Positions 7,069-16,009 of a DNA stretch of 64,000 bases are shown piece after piece. Both the position numbers and the translations under genes were made by a program. Numbering within the stretch: the first letter of the stretch is position 1; each line of letters starts with the position of its first letter. The stretch covers positions 1 to 64,000 of the forward strand of contig NZ_RCHJ01000026.1 of NCBI RefSeq assembly GCF_004011805.1, read 5' to 3'. Origin of the DNA: Piscinibacter defluvii. GTDB taxonomy: Bacteria > Pseudomonadota > Gammaproteobacteria > Burkholderiales > Burkholderiaceae_C. The notes under the pieces are model-generated. The model did not search any database, was not told where the DNA came from, and saw nothing but the letters and a program-made list of their open reading frames with translations.

Positions 7069-9836
7069 GCCACCAACACCTCGCTCAGCTCATCCAACAT
7101 GCCGTTCAGCTCCGTTCCAAACAATCGCCGCGCCGCCACCACGCCACCCCAGTCGCTGAACGGCTGGTCGCGCATCAGGTCGGTCGGTGCAATTTCCACG
7201 TTCGCGGCCAGGTAGTCCTTGATTGCCTTCAGCCACGCCAGCTGCTCGTCGCTGAAGGCCTTGCCCGCCTTGATCTGCCGCCCGATCCACAGGTTGAAGC
7301 GCTGCTCCACGCGCGCCGCGTGCGGCTCCAGTACCTCGGACTGTCCCGTGGCGAAGCGCACCAGGCTGATCAGGTCGGTCAGCACCTTGTCGCTGGGCGC
7401 GCCGCGCACCAGCGCCGCGTTCAGCCGCTTGTAGGCCTGCCACACATCGGCCGTGGTCAGGTGGTGCGGGGGATCCGCCAGCTTGGCCGCCAGTTCGCGG
7501 ATGCAGGCGTAGGTGAGGCGGCGCTTCGGGTAGGGTTGGCTGTAGAGGATCTGCAGCGCCAGCAGTTCGTTCTTGTGCGTCTCGATAAAGGTCTTGAAAG
7601 ACGTGGTGCGCTTCTCGGCCTGGCCCTTGTCGTACTCGGCCGCCTGCAGCACGTCGAGTGTGCCCTCGTCGATGACGATGTCGGTCTTCTTCTTGATGGC
7701 CTTGATCAGGTTCCGCAGATCGGGGTCGTCCAGAGGCGCGCAGGCCTTGTCGCGCAGGTCGGCCTCGACGGTCTTCACCTGCGCGGCGGTGGCCGTCTCC
7801 ACGCTGCCGTGACGCTGGATGACCGCCGCGTCGATGACCTCGGGTGTGATCGCGTCCAACAGGACACGGGCCAACGCCTTCAGGCTCTGGCCCTTGGCCG
7901 CCTGTTGGATGCGCTGGCGGTCTTCGGTGTCGATCTGCCGGTCCAGCGCCGCAAGGCGCGCGGCCAATGACGACAGCGCGTTCTCGTCACGCCGGCCCTG
8001 CGCGATCTGGTCGATCAGCTTGTCGAAGGGCACGGTGCGCTTGCGCTCCATGGGCTGCGACAAGGTCTTCTTGCCCTCCGTGACGCCCACGGCGTCGATC
8101 AGCACGAAGCGGGTTTTGGTCTGCGCGTCCGGCGTCACCTGCTGCAGGCTGGCATCGTGGATGGTGCGCACGCCGCGGCCCTTCATCTGCTCGAAGTAGC
8201 TTTCGCTCTTCACGTCGCGCATGAAGATCAGGCACTCCACGGGCTTGATGTCGGTGCCGGTGGCGATCATGTCCACCGTGACGGCGATGCGCGGGAACGG
8301 GTCGACGCGAAAGGCCTTGATCAGTTCCTTGGGCTTCTCGCTGGTCTGGTAGGTGATCTTCTTGGCGAAGTCGTTGCCCTGGCCGAAGACTTCCCAGCAG
8401 GCTTTGACAATCTCTTCGGCGTGGTTGTCGTCCTTCGCGAAGATCAGCGTCTTGGGCACCCACTGGCCGCTGCGGCCGGGGAACAGTTCCGTGAAGAGCT
8501 TCTCGCGGTACGTCTGCAGCACCAGGCGGATCTGGTCCGGCACGGTCACCGAGGCATCGAGGTCCTGCCGCACGTAGGGCAAGTCGGCATCGAGCTGCTT
8601 GTAGCGCAGCGCCCGCGTGCGGCGGTCGCGCACTGGCACGTGATAGCTGGCATCCACCGTGCCGCCTTGTTCCGTCACCTGCGTGCGGATGCGGTAGACC
8701 TCGAAGCCGACGTTCACGCCATCGACCACCGATTGCTCGTACGGATACTCGGCCACCAAGTTGCGCTTAAAGAAGCCCAACGTATGCGCAGACGGCGTGG
8801 CGGTCAGACCGATGAGGTGGGCGTCGAAGTACTCCAGCACCTGACGCCACAGGCCGTAGATGGAGCGGTGGCATTCGTCGGTGACGATGACATCGAAGTG
8901 CTCGATCGGGATGGCCGGGTTGTAGACCACGGGGCGCAAGTCGCCCTCATCGTCCGAGGCGGCATCGCTCCAGGTCTCGAACGCCGAACCTTCCTCGTCG
9001 GCCTCGTCCAGTTCCTCGCCGCGCAGCATGGCGTACAGCCGCTGGATGGTGGTGATCACCACCTTGGCGTCCGGATCGATGCGATTGCCGTGCAAGTGCT
9101 GGACGATGTAAGTCTTGTCGAACTTGTGCGCGGCGCCGGGCGGGTCGAAGTTCTGGTACTCCCTCAACGTCTGGTCGCCCAGGTTGTTGCGGTCCACCAG
9201 GAACAGGATGCGCTTCGCCTTGGCATGCTTGAGCAGGCGCCAGCTGAAGTTGCAGGCGGTGAAGGTCTTGCCGGCTCCCGTGGCCATCTGGATCAGCGAG
9301 CGCGGGCGGTCGTCGGCCAGAGAGGTTTCCAGGCCGGTGATGGCATCGATCTGGCAGTCACGCAGGCTGGCCGTCTCCAGCGGCGGCATCTGGCGCAGGC
9401 GAGCGCGCAGCGTGTCGGCCTCCTTCAGCCAGGCATGCAGCGTGGACGGCTGATGGAAGGCGAAGACGCGCCGCGAGCGAGGCTTGGGATCGCGGGTGTC
9501 GCGGAAGTAGGTTTCGTCGCCGGTGGATTCGTAGTCGAACACCAGGCGATCGGCCCATCGAGCCAGGTGATCCGGCAGATCCTGCATGTAGCGCGCGGCC
9601 TGCTCGGCCACGCCGCTGAGCGTGACGCCTGCTTTCTTCGCTTCGATCACGCCGCAGGCCTTGCCGCCGACGAACAACAGGTAGTCGCACGGGCCGCTCG
9701 GCAGGGGGAACTCGCGCACTGCGACGCCTTCGGAGGCATGGCGGTTGAAGCCCGCCATGTCCTGGACGGCCCACCCCGCGGCCACCAACAGCGAATCGAT
9801 CGCGGCTCGAGCTTGGGCTTCGGGTGTGACTGCCAT
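7065..9836 (-). CDS. hsdR: Type I restriction endonuclease / translocase subunit HsdR
   Basis: A 923-residue motor and nuclease subunit. The N-terminal PD-(D/E)xK nuclease shows Asp51 in SGPCDYLLF and E65-x-K67 in GVIEAKKAG. The SF2 motor has Walker A MATGAGKT at 184-191, DECH at 320-323, LTATPSAHT after it, and late helicase motifs IATGTDIKP and the QMKGRGVRT arginine motif. The C-terminal third is the EcoEI-type domain that docks on HsdM/HsdS. Length is normal for this subfamily. It lies 11 bp downstream of a small RHH gene and overlaps hsdS by four bases, so RHH-hsdR-hsdS form one leftward operon. All catalytic motifs look intact, so the system is likely active. Confidence 0.95.
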   Translation of the reverse strand: MAVTPEAQARAAIDSLLVAAGWAVQDMAGFNRHASEGVAVREFPLPSGPCDYLLFVGGKACGVIEAKKAGVTLSGVAEQAARYMQDLPDHLARWADRLVFDYESTGDETYFRDTRDPKPRSRRVFAFHQPSTLHAWLKEADTLRARLRQMPPLETASLRDCQIDAITGLETSLADDRPRSLIQMATGAGKTFTACNFSWRLLKHAKAKRILFLVDRNNLGDQTLREYQNFDPPGAAHKFDKTYIVQHLHGNRIDPDAKVVITTIQRLYAMLRGEELDEADEEGSAFETWSDAASDDEGDLRPVVYNPAIPIEHFDVIVTDECHRSIYGLWRQVLEYFDAHLIGLTATPSAHTLGFFKRNLVAEYPYEQSVVDGVNVGFEVYRIRTQVTEQGGTVDASYHVPVRDRRTRALRYKQLDADLPYVRQDLDASVTVPDQIRLVLQTYREKLFTELFPGRSGQWVPKTLIFAKDDNHAEEIVKACWEVFGQGNDFAKKITYQTSEKPKELIKAFRVDPFPRIAVTVDMIATGTDIKPVECLIFMRDVKSESYFEQMKGRGVRTIHDASLQQVTPDAQTKTRFVLIDAVGVTEGKKTLSQPMERKRTVPFDKLIDQIAQGRRDENALSSLAARLAALDRQIDTEDRQRIQQAAKGQSLKALARVLLDAITPEVIDAAVIQRHGSVETATAAQVKTVEADLRDKACAPLDDPDLRNLIKAIKKKTDIVIDEGTLDVLQAAEYDKGQAEKRTTSFKTFIETHKNELLALQILYSQPYPKRRLTYACIRELAAKLADPPHHLTTADVWQAYKRLNAALVRGAPSDKVLTDLISLVRFATGQSEVLEPHAARVEQRFNLWIGRQIKAGKAFSDEQLAWLKAIKDYLAANVEIAPTDLMRDQPFSDWGGVVAARRLFGTELNGMLDELSEVLVA

Positions 9837-9847
9837 GGCGAGCGAAC

Positions 9848-10060
9848 TCAGCGTGCCTTGCGCTTGGTAGGTCCGGTCGTCGATCGGCGGTCGACTTCGG
9901 TGTCATCGAGCGACATGCCGAGGTACGCCGCCAAGGCAAGTCGAAGCACCTCGGAACGCGAAGGGATCGACCCCAGCGACGCGCGAAGCTCGATGCGCTT
10001 CTCGTCGATGGCGCGTTCGAGTTGCTCGCTGACTCGGAGGTTGAGTTGGGCGCGGGTCAT
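9848..10060 (-). CDS. Ribbon-helix-helix protein at the head of the hsd operon
   Basis: A 70-residue protein: MTRAQLNLRVSEQLERAIDE supplies the beta-strand and first helix, and SIPSRSEVLRLALAAYLG the second helix of an Arc/MetJ-type ribbon-helix-helix domain. The basic C-terminal tail (RRSTTGPTKRKAR) is unstructured. The stop lies 11 bp before hsdR. A local autorepressor that controls the restriction operon is the simplest reading, and the region upstream contains nested inverted repeats (10092-10213) that could be its operator. It could instead be an orphan antitoxin, but no toxin gene adjoins it. Confidence 0.75.
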   Translation of the reverse strand: MTRAQLNLRVSEQLERAIDEKRIELRASLGSIPSRSEVLRLALAAYLGMSLDDTEVDRRSTTGPTKRKAR

Positions 10061-10091
10061 TGGCGGGTCGCCGGAGTGTAGCCTGCGAGAA

Positions 10092-10213
10092 ATGCGTATT
10101 GGTAGACGCGGAGACGCTGTGTGGCAATGAACACTTCGAATCACCTGATTCGCAATTGCCACCCGAGCGGAACGGGAGACTGATTCCATCGGGCGTACTG
10201 GGCCAATACGCAT
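10092..10213. repeat. Nested inverted repeats upstream of the RHH-hsd operon
   Basis: Three perfect inverted repeats are nested: ATGCGTATTGG (10092-10102) with CCAATACGCAT (10203-10213); GTGGCAAT (10121-10128) with ATTGCCAC (10155-10162); and CGAATCA-CC-TGATTCG (10137-10152). The outer 11-bp pair bounds 122 bp. The block could be an operator array for the RHH protein, a transcribed hairpin, or a small MITE-like insertion with 11-bp terminal repeats; no target-site duplication is obvious. Confidence 0.55.
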
Positions 10214-10270
10214 CGAATGAGTCGAACTCGATCTGCCAGTTCGACGAAGAACGAACTTCGGTCCACCGAA

Positions 10271-12433
10271 CTAGTCATCTCGCCCGTTGTCTGCTCGCCG
10301 CCAAGCTTCAAGGAACTCGGTGACCTCGGGGTAGGTGTTGCTCGCGGCGACTGCCTCGACTCGTGGGCGGAACAGATCCAAATCGATCAAGCGGCTCATG
10401 CCTTTCGTGCTGACTCTGGTGATGCGCTTCGCGACGACATCGCCCATGCCCGCGAAGCCCATCCCTTGTGTCCAGCCATAGGAAGTGAAGGCCTTAGAAA
10501 GCAGCCGGACTCCGTCATCGGTGGAGAACGCCGCCGTGGTCCACGCTCGAACCAAAGCACCTTCGTCGTTTTCCAGTTCCATCCACCAGTGCAAGAGAAA
10601 TGGCAAATCGCGGTGGGCAAGCAGAGTCAGATCGCCTGCGGCTTCCTTGATTCGGGAGTGGAGCAGAGTACGCAGTTGCCCTGCGTCTTCCTCCGTGGTT
10701 AGGCAATTCTCAGGAGGCTCTCGCTCTTTGCCATCTCGTGGGTGATAGTCGTTCCAAGCTGAGCGCGTGAAGTCGGCAAGCCACCCAAGGGATGCCGTGG
10801 CGCAAGCCTCTCTGAAGATCTTCGATCGCTCATCGAGCGGCACTCGTTCCCTCGTCAGGGCACGCAGTAACCAATGAAGACGGAGTTCGTTGCTACCCAT
10901 GCTGAAAGCCTTCGCGGCGTCAGCTTCAACGTTGATCTCATCTGCAATCTGGAATAGCGCCGTCAGCAACGGCTGGACCTTGCCTCGTTCCACTCGCGCC
11001 GCATGAGTAGTCAACTCGCTAAGCCACACAGCGGCCTTGGTACCACCAGATCGGCGAATCGTCGCCACGGCTTGGCGAAAGGTGTCCTTGACATACTCGA
11101 TCTCGTGCGCCTGGGCCAGGAACGCATTCAATTCAGTGTTTGGAATGACCTCGTCTCCGATCGAAAATCGGAAGTAGGAGTCGAAGTGGTCAGGTGAGCA
11201 GACTCGGCGCTCCATAGCCCATTGCCGCGCAAACCCGTCGCCATAGTTCATGTTTGCCCAGGCGGACTCCAGTGCGGGGAAGAGTCGCATCAGCAGCCGT
11301 CGGATCTTCTCGTGGTCAGGTGCGGGTGTGGTGCCGAAGAAGGTCTCATTGAAGCGTTGAGCCGGTGCCGCGCGATCCCGACCTTCCCCTCGGCCTACAT
11401 TGCTTAGCTGCTCCTTGTTTTGGCGGATCGCACGATAGACGGTCGGATGAAGGAGCCGAAGCATCTCGAGTGCCAGAAAATCGGCTCGGTCTACTTCGCC
11501 TGCCACGGCGGGCCAAGATACGCTCAGAGAATTCGTGAAGCGAGTGACATCGCGAGGCGTTCGCATCGCCGGCGAGATTGCCTCATAGAAGATGTTCATG
11601 AAGCGGACCATGTCTGGCTCGGCCGGAGCGCCGCAAATCGACTCAATGAGCGATAGCAGGTGCTGCTGGACGTCGAGTGCCGATGGATCCGGCAACTCAA
11701 ACGAGGCCTGCACGATCTTCTCCAAGTAGTGCGGACCTTCCGACGGGTAACGCTCACTGACGATCCTCTCTGCCAGGAGGCGGTCATAGACGAGCAAGTA
11801 CATGACGTTCGGCAGACGACCCACAGATTTGACCAGCCGGAAGATCAGCAGGGCCTCGTCCGGAGAAAGGCGATCGATGTCGTCGATGACGATGAGGAAG
11901 CGCTTTTTCTGTTCGGCCAGGGCCTTTGACAGCTCCGCGTGAAGCGTCTCGACGCTTTCATCCTGTTCTATAAGGCCTGCCAGCCACTCCATGCCCTTCT
12001 CGGCGATACTTCCGGCAATGACCGCTCCTGCGGCCTCTGCGACTTTGCCGACGAGCGCGCCGGCACGAAGCAGGCGAGCGCCAAGTTTTGGCAGCTTCTT
12101 CTTAACCTTCTCACCGAGACTCGGGCCAAGGCCTGCATACAACTCTCGGAAGAACGCGAGTGCCAATGCGTCCTCGCCTCTGAACCACCAGCAAGCAAAG
12201 TCGATGACGACAAGCTCGTTCGTCTTGACCGCTTCGCGCAGATGATGCTTGCACAGATTGACTGCACTGCTCTTTCCCGACCCCCAAGGGCCATTTAGTC
12301 CGATCACAGCGCCCTGCGGTGACTTCATCTTTAGAACGCTGGCGGCGAGAGCGCGAGCGAACGGATCAACCCCGAAGCGGTCTTCGTCTGGAGCTTCGAT
12401 TGGCTGATCGTTGTAGGGTAGGTGCTCGGTCAT
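10271..12433 (-). CDS. KAP family P-loop NTPase
   Basis: A 720-residue ATPase starting at ATG 12433 (a TTG 15 bases further upstream is a weaker option). The N-terminal KAP domain has Walker A GPWGSGKS at about 48-55 and Walker B FLIVIDDIDRLSPDEA at about 200, followed by a LFRLVKSVGRLPNVMYLLVYD sensor region. Two Ala/Gly/Leu-rich stretches between these (LRAGALVGKVAEAAGAVIAG) resemble the membrane-hairpin insert seen in many KAP NTPases. The C-terminal ~350 residues are helical and have no motif I recognise. KAP NTPases in mobile islands often belong to phage-defence loci; that role here is inferred from its neighbours. It stands alone on the minus strand, divergent from the XerD-like recombinase. 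Confidence 0.85.
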   Translation of the reverse strand: MTEHLPYNDQPIEAPDEDRFGVDPFARALAASVLKMKSPQGAVIGLNGPWGSGKSSAVNLCKHHLREAVKTNELVVIDFACWWFRGEDALALAFFRELYAGLGPSLGEKVKKKLPKLGARLLRAGALVGKVAEAAGAVIAGSIAEKGMEWLAGLIEQDESVETLHAELSKALAEQKKRFLIVIDDIDRLSPDEALLIFRLVKSVGRLPNVMYLLVYDRLLAERIVSERYPSEGPHYLEKIVQASFELPDPSALDVQQHLLSLIESICGAPAEPDMVRFMNIFYEAISPAMRTPRDVTRFTNSLSVSWPAVAGEVDRADFLALEMLRLLHPTVYRAIRQNKEQLSNVGRGEGRDRAAPAQRFNETFFGTTPAPDHEKIRRLLMRLFPALESAWANMNYGDGFARQWAMERRVCSPDHFDSYFRFSIGDEVIPNTELNAFLAQAHEIEYVKDTFRQAVATIRRSGGTKAAVWLSELTTHAARVERGKVQPLLTALFQIADEINVEADAAKAFSMGSNELRLHWLLRALTRERVPLDERSKIFREACATASLGWLADFTRSAWNDYHPRDGKEREPPENCLTTEEDAGQLRTLLHSRIKEAAGDLTLLAHRDLPFLLHWWMELENDEGALVRAWTTAAFSTDDGVRLLSKAFTSYGWTQGMGFAGMGDVVAKRITRVSTKGMSRLIDLDLFRPRVEAVAASNTYPEVTEFLEAWRRADNGRDD

Positions 12434-12554
12434 GGCTTCGTGCAACACGGAGGACGAGTGACTATGCCACCGGCAGGCTCCAGCCCTTGCCCGGCATCGG
12501 GAGGCTTGACCTGGAAAACGGTTCGGCCCTGAGATTGCAGCCTTGAGACCGCAT

Positions 12555-12590
12555 AGCTATGACTGATAAAGGACGTTATCAATCACAGCC
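12555..12590. repeat. Recombinase core-site-like inverted repeat (15-6-15)
   Basis: AGCTATGACTGATAA (12555-12569), six-base spacer AGGACG, then TTATCAATCACAGCC (12576-12590). The two arms match at 12 of 15 positions when one is reverse complemented, with the inner six bases perfect. Two inverted arms around a six-base spacer ending in TAA/TTA is the geometry of XerCD/dif-like crossover sites. It lies 12 bp before the start codon of a tyrosine recombinase. It could equally be an operator in this divergent promoter region. Confidence 0.55.
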
Positions 12591-12602
12591 CTTTCGACTG
12601 CC

Positions 12603-13559
12603 ATGTTCGCCCCGTCCCAGCTCGAACTCCTGCCCGCCGCGCCCGTGCCGGCGCTCCTCGCGCCTGACGCCCGCGCCAAGGCCCGCACGCTGGAGTTCTT
12701 CACCGCGCACATCCGCAACCCGAACACGCGCAAAGCCTACGCGCGGGCCGGGCAGCACTTCGCCGACTGGTGCGCGCGTTTCGGCATCGACGACATCCGC
12801 CAGGTGCAGCCGGTTCACGTCGCGCTGTACGTCGAGCAGCTCGACCTGGCCGCGCCGTCGGTGAAGCAGCGCCTGGCGGCGCTGCGCTCGCTGTTCGACT
12901 GGCTGGTGGTGGGGCAGGTGATGCCGATCAATCCGGCGGCGGCGGTCCGCGGGCCGCGCTACTCGGTGAAGACCGGCAAGACGCCTGTGCTGTCGGCGAG
13001 CGAGGTGCGCGACCTAGTCGAGTCCATCGACGCCGACTCCCTGGTGGGCATGCGCGATCGGGCCTTGATCGGAACCATGGTCTACACCTTCGCGCGCGTC
13101 GGCGCGGTCACGCGGCTGCGCGTCGAGGATGTCTACACCCAGCGGCGGCGCCTGTGGGTGCGGCTGGATGAGAAGGGCGGCAAGCGCCACGAGATGCCGT
13201 GCCACCACCGGCTGGAGGAGTGGCTGTTCGACTACCTGGAGGCCGCCGGCATCGCCGACGATCCACGCGGTCCGCTCTTCAGGTCGGCACGGGCCGCCAC
13301 CGACACGCTGACCTCGCGGCCGATGTCCCAGGCCGACGTGTACCGGATGATCCGGCGGCGCACTGAGGCTGCTGGCATCGCCACGGCCATCGGGTGTCAC
13401 TCGTTTCGCGCGACCGGCATCACTGAGTACCTCTTGAACGGCGGCAAGCTGGAGATCGCGCAGCAGATGGCCAACCACGAGTCATCGCGCACGACGGGCC
13501 TGTACGACCGGCGCGGCGACCAGATCAAGCTCGACGAGGTGGAGCGGATCGGCATCTGA
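12603..13559 (+). CDS. XerD-like tyrosine recombinase
   Basis: A 318-residue recombinase with the compact two-domain layout of XerC/XerD. Residues ~25-115 form the core-binding SAM-like domain (NPNTRKAYARAGQHFADW…). The catalytic domain shows Arg in TFARVGAVTRLRVED, Lys in the beta-hairpin DEKGGKRHEMP, H-x-x-R in CHSFRATGITEYLL, and MANHESSRTTGLYDRR with the final His and Tyr nucleophile. All catalytic residues are present. An inverted repeat with a six-base spacer lies just upstream. The enzyme differs from the two integrases at the left end and more likely resolves or inverts DNA than integrates at a tRNA. Start ATG 12603 lacks a clear ribosome binding site. Confidence 0.88.
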   Translation: MFAPSQLELLPAAPVPALLAPDARAKARTLEFFTAHIRNPNTRKAYARAGQHFADWCARFGIDDIRQVQPVHVALYVEQLDLAAPSVKQRLAALRSLFDWLVVGQVMPINPAAAVRGPRYSVKTGKTPVLSASEVRDLVESIDADSLVGMRDRALIGTMVYTFARVGAVTRLRVEDVYTQRRRLWVRLDEKGGKRHEMPCHHRLEEWLFDYLEAAGIADDPRGPLFRSARAATDTLTSRPMSQADVYRMIRRRTEAAGIATAIGCHSFRATGITEYLLNGGKLEIAQQMANHESSRTTGLYDRRGDQIKLDEVERIGI

Positions 13560-13655
13560 GGTGCGGCGGAGGCGGTCCCCGCCCGCGCACCGCCCCTTGA
13601 AGCCTTGAGATCCAGGGCAAGCATCCCGGCAGGTTCACTTGCTGGAGCGACGCCC

Positions 13656-14720
13656 TTGACTGACTTTCCATCTGACGACGACAGGTTCGAGGACTTTCGG
13701 CTGCCTGGCGTGCCCGAGCTGCGGCCCGCCGATCCCAGTTGGGAGCGTCGCCTGGAAGACTGGCACGAGATGATGCGTGTTCGCATTCACGCCGAGTTGC
13801 CGGAGGTCCTGGCCGGCGCGCGGGGCGAGTTGTCGCTGCGGCGTGTCATGGGGCGACACCAGTCGTCGCGCTTCGGGCACATCTTCGGTGGCAAGCGCGT
13901 GCCGCGAGATCCCGCCAACCCAGCGGCAGGGCGCTACGAGATCGACCTGATCGTGGTGACGCCGAGGCGCATCGCGATTGTCGAGGTCAAGCACTGGAGC
14001 GGCACCCTGCGACTGGACGGAGACCAGTGGGTCTACCAGCGGCGCTCGGGCGAATTGCAGGTGTTCGACAGTCTGGTCGCGCACAACGACAGCAAGGCGC
14101 GGGCGCTGCGCCAGCATCTGCAGGCCGCCGGTCTGGATGTGCCGCGCGAGCGGTTCAGCCAGTTCGTTGTCTTCACCCACCCGAGGCTCGACCTCGACGA
14201 GCGTTTGGCGGCGCATCCGAATGTGGTGACGCTCTACGATTTGCAAGTTGCGGGTTCGCGGTTCGGCCGCGGCGTGTCCGGATCGGAGCTGTTGCTGGCC
14301 AAGTTGATCGAGCGATGCGCCAAGCCTGCCACCGCCTCCAAGCTGACCGAGGGTCTCCTGGAGATGATGACGCCTGCCACGACGACCAGGATCGCGGAGG
14401 TCGTCGGCCAGCTCCGCACGTGGGATGTCGTCCGGCTGCACGGCGGGCGCGAACTCATCGGGGACCTGATTTGGGTTCGGGTCGACGGGCGGCGCATCGG
14501 CGCGCTCCCGGCCTGCCGCAAGGCCTCGCTGCACTGGTGGCGTGGCAAGCTGTGGGGCCTGGTGCCACTCGTGGGTCTGGCACCGTTCGGACGTATGCGA
14601 GGCGATCTCTTGCCCACCACGTCGGTCGGCATGGACGATTGCGTGTACTTTCACGAGGCGGGGCAGATCCGACCGTCGGTCATCGCGCTGCCGCATGTGG
14701 ATGAACTGCGAACCGGGTAA
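13656..14720 (+). CDS. NERD-domain (nuclease-related) protein
   Basis: A 354-residue protein; the TTG at 13656 is taken as start because GGAG lies eight bases upstream, while an earlier TTG has none. The NERD domain occupies roughly residues 55-190: GELSLRRVMGRHQSSRFGHIF, then E95-x-D97 in RYEIDLIVVTPRRIAIVEVKHW with E110-x-K112, the acidic and lysine residues of a PD-(D/E)xK-like nuclease fold. The rest is a helical linker and a beta-rich C-terminal region (GGRELIGDLIWVRVDGRRIG). NERD proteins are common in defence islands and are suspected nucleases. It starts 96 bp after the recombinase and is followed 13 bp later by a small gene, probably co-transcribed. Confidence 0.8.
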   Translation: MTDFPSDDDRFEDFRLPGVPELRPADPSWERRLEDWHEMMRVRIHAELPEVLAGARGELSLRRVMGRHQSSRFGHIFGGKRVPRDPANPAAGRYEIDLIVVTPRRIAIVEVKHWSGTLRLDGDQWVYQRRSGELQVFDSLVAHNDSKARALRQHLQAAGLDVPRERFSQFVVFTHPRLDLDERLAAHPNVVTLYDLQVAGSRFGRGVSGSELLLAKLIERCAKPATASKLTEGLLEMMTPATTTRIAEVVGQLRTWDVVRLHGGRELIGDLIWVRVDGRRIGALPACRKASLHWWRGKLWGLVPLVGLAPFGRMRGDLLPTTSVGMDDCVYFHEAGQIRPSVIALPHVDELRTG

Positions 14721-14733
14721 TGAGGGTCTGGCC

Positions 14734-15105
14734 ATGATTCGATACGGCAACCGGCTGACGCTCAGCGAAGTCGACATCCGGCGGTGGACCCGGATCACGG
14801 GCTTCGAGCCGACGGCCATCGCAACCGTGGCCGATCTGGAGGACTACGTGCGAGAGTGCAAGCGCTACTACGCCGAGCCCTCGGACGACTCTGCGTTCCT
14901 CAACTGGCTGATGGACGTGGAACTGGAGCGGTACGGCGGCCGACCAGCAGGGAACCGGCCAGTGCAGTTGGCAGCTGTGAGCCCGGACCACGCTCGGACT
15001 GACACTGAGCGAGAACTGCTGTGGAACATCGCGCTCGATGGCGACCCGGTGAGAAGGGTCGAGTTGGCTCGCCAGTTGGAAGATCGCAAGGGATCGGATG
15101 CGTAG
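14734..15105 (+). CDS. Hypothetical protein paired with the NERD gene
   Basis: A 123-residue, acidic, soluble protein beginning MIRYGNRLTLSEVDIRRWTR, with GAGGGTC before the ATG. Helical segments (VADLEDYVRECKRYYAEPSD, DTERELLWNIALDGDPVRRV) are visible but no motif, signal peptide or membrane segment. The start lies 13 bp after the NERD gene stop, so it is probably in the same transcript. I do not recognise the family. Confidence 0.6.
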   Translation: MIRYGNRLTLSEVDIRRWTRITGFEPTAIATVADLEDYVRECKRYYAEPSDDSAFLNWLMDVELERYGGRPAGNRPVQLAAVSPDHARTDTERELLWNIALDGDPVRRVELARQLEDRKGSDA

Positions 15106-15130
15106 CGCGCACGGGCTGACTGCCCGACGC

Positions 15131-16009
15131 TCAGTCCAATGAAACGGCCGCGGCAATCAACACAAACTGCTCGTGCATGTCGGGGTGTTTGGCCTTGAGG
15201 AACTTCGCGACCAGCGCGTTCTCCATCAGCTTGATCAGGTATCCCTTGGCGAGCACCAAGTTGAGCACGTCTTGCCCATAGGACTGCTCGACCAACCGGT
15301 ACTGCCCCTGAAGGTTCGCCATCTCGCGCTCCATCCGCGCCATCTGGTCCGGCGTCACGCCAGTAATCTTTCGGGCACGCTTGTCGGACACCAGTGCGTG
15401 TGCCGGCGTCGCGACCAGAAGTGCCTCGGCGTAGGCGACAGTCAAATTGTTTGCCGACAGCATCAGCTCGGCGCACTCGACCTGTCGGGTCGGCTTCATC
15501 TTGCGCAGCACTCGCCCCAGCTCCACGGAAAACTGACGGTCCTTGAAGAGTTCGACCGCCTCGGGGCAGATGCCTTCCAGCAGATTGACCTTCTTCGCGA
15601 TTTGGGACACGTCCACGCCGAGCGCCTTGGCTAACCGCTCCTGCGAGACGCCGCGCTCGATCGCGCGCCGGATCATGAAGTGCTCCTGCACCGTCGAGAG
15701 CCGATTGATCCGGTTGTTGTAGGTGTAGGCCTCATCGTCCTTCGCCACGAGGCAGGACGCACTCGCGTGGCCGAGAGCCTGCAATGCGACCAGCCGCACG
15801 TGGCCGTCCAGTAGCAGGTGATGGCCGCTAGCGGCGTCCAGCGCGGCCACCGACAACGGCTCAATCAGCCCGACTTCCTCGATGGACGACTTGACCTGCC
15901 GGAACTTCCTCGACGTTGCGAGGCCTGCAGGCACCTTCCTCGACGGCAGTATCCGGTCGAGGCTCACCGTGATCGGCTCCGGCACGAAGCCGAGGGCAAT
16001 GGCGGTCAT
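15131..16009 (-). CDS. ParB/RepB-like DNA-binding protein, distal gene of a recombinase operon
   Basis: A 292-residue protein with a ParB/Sulfiredoxin-type N-terminus (ITVSLDRILPSRKVPAGLATS … LSVAALDAASGHHLLLDGHVRLVALQALG), where DGHVRL stands where the GERR-type box normally lies, then an HTH (GVSQERLAKALGVDVSQIAKKVNLLEG). The C-terminal half resembles the RepB C-terminal domain of plasmid partitioning proteins. Its ATG overlaps the stop of the next ParB-like gene upstream (ATGA at 16006-16009). No ParA/RepA ATPase is encoded nearby, so a classical partition system is unlikely; a role with the serine recombinase is more plausible. Confidence 0.75.
   Translation of the reverse strand: MTAIALGFVPEPITVSLDRILPSRKVPAGLATSRKFRQVKSSIEEVGLIEPLSVAALDAASGHHLLLDGHVRLVALQALGHASASCLVAKDDEAYTYNNRINRLSTVQEHFMIRRAIERGVSQERLAKALGVDVSQIAKKVNLLEGICPEAVELFKDRQFSVELGRVLRKMKPTRQVECAELMLSANNLTVAYAEALLVATPAHALVSDKRARKITGVTPDQMARMEREMANLQGQYRLVEQSYGQDVLNLVLAKGYLIKLMENALVAKFLKAKHPDMHEQFVLIAAAVSLD

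Noticed and set aside
8157-10130. A 657-codon plus-strand open frame
   Set aside because: It is antisense to hsdR and shows no protein motifs.
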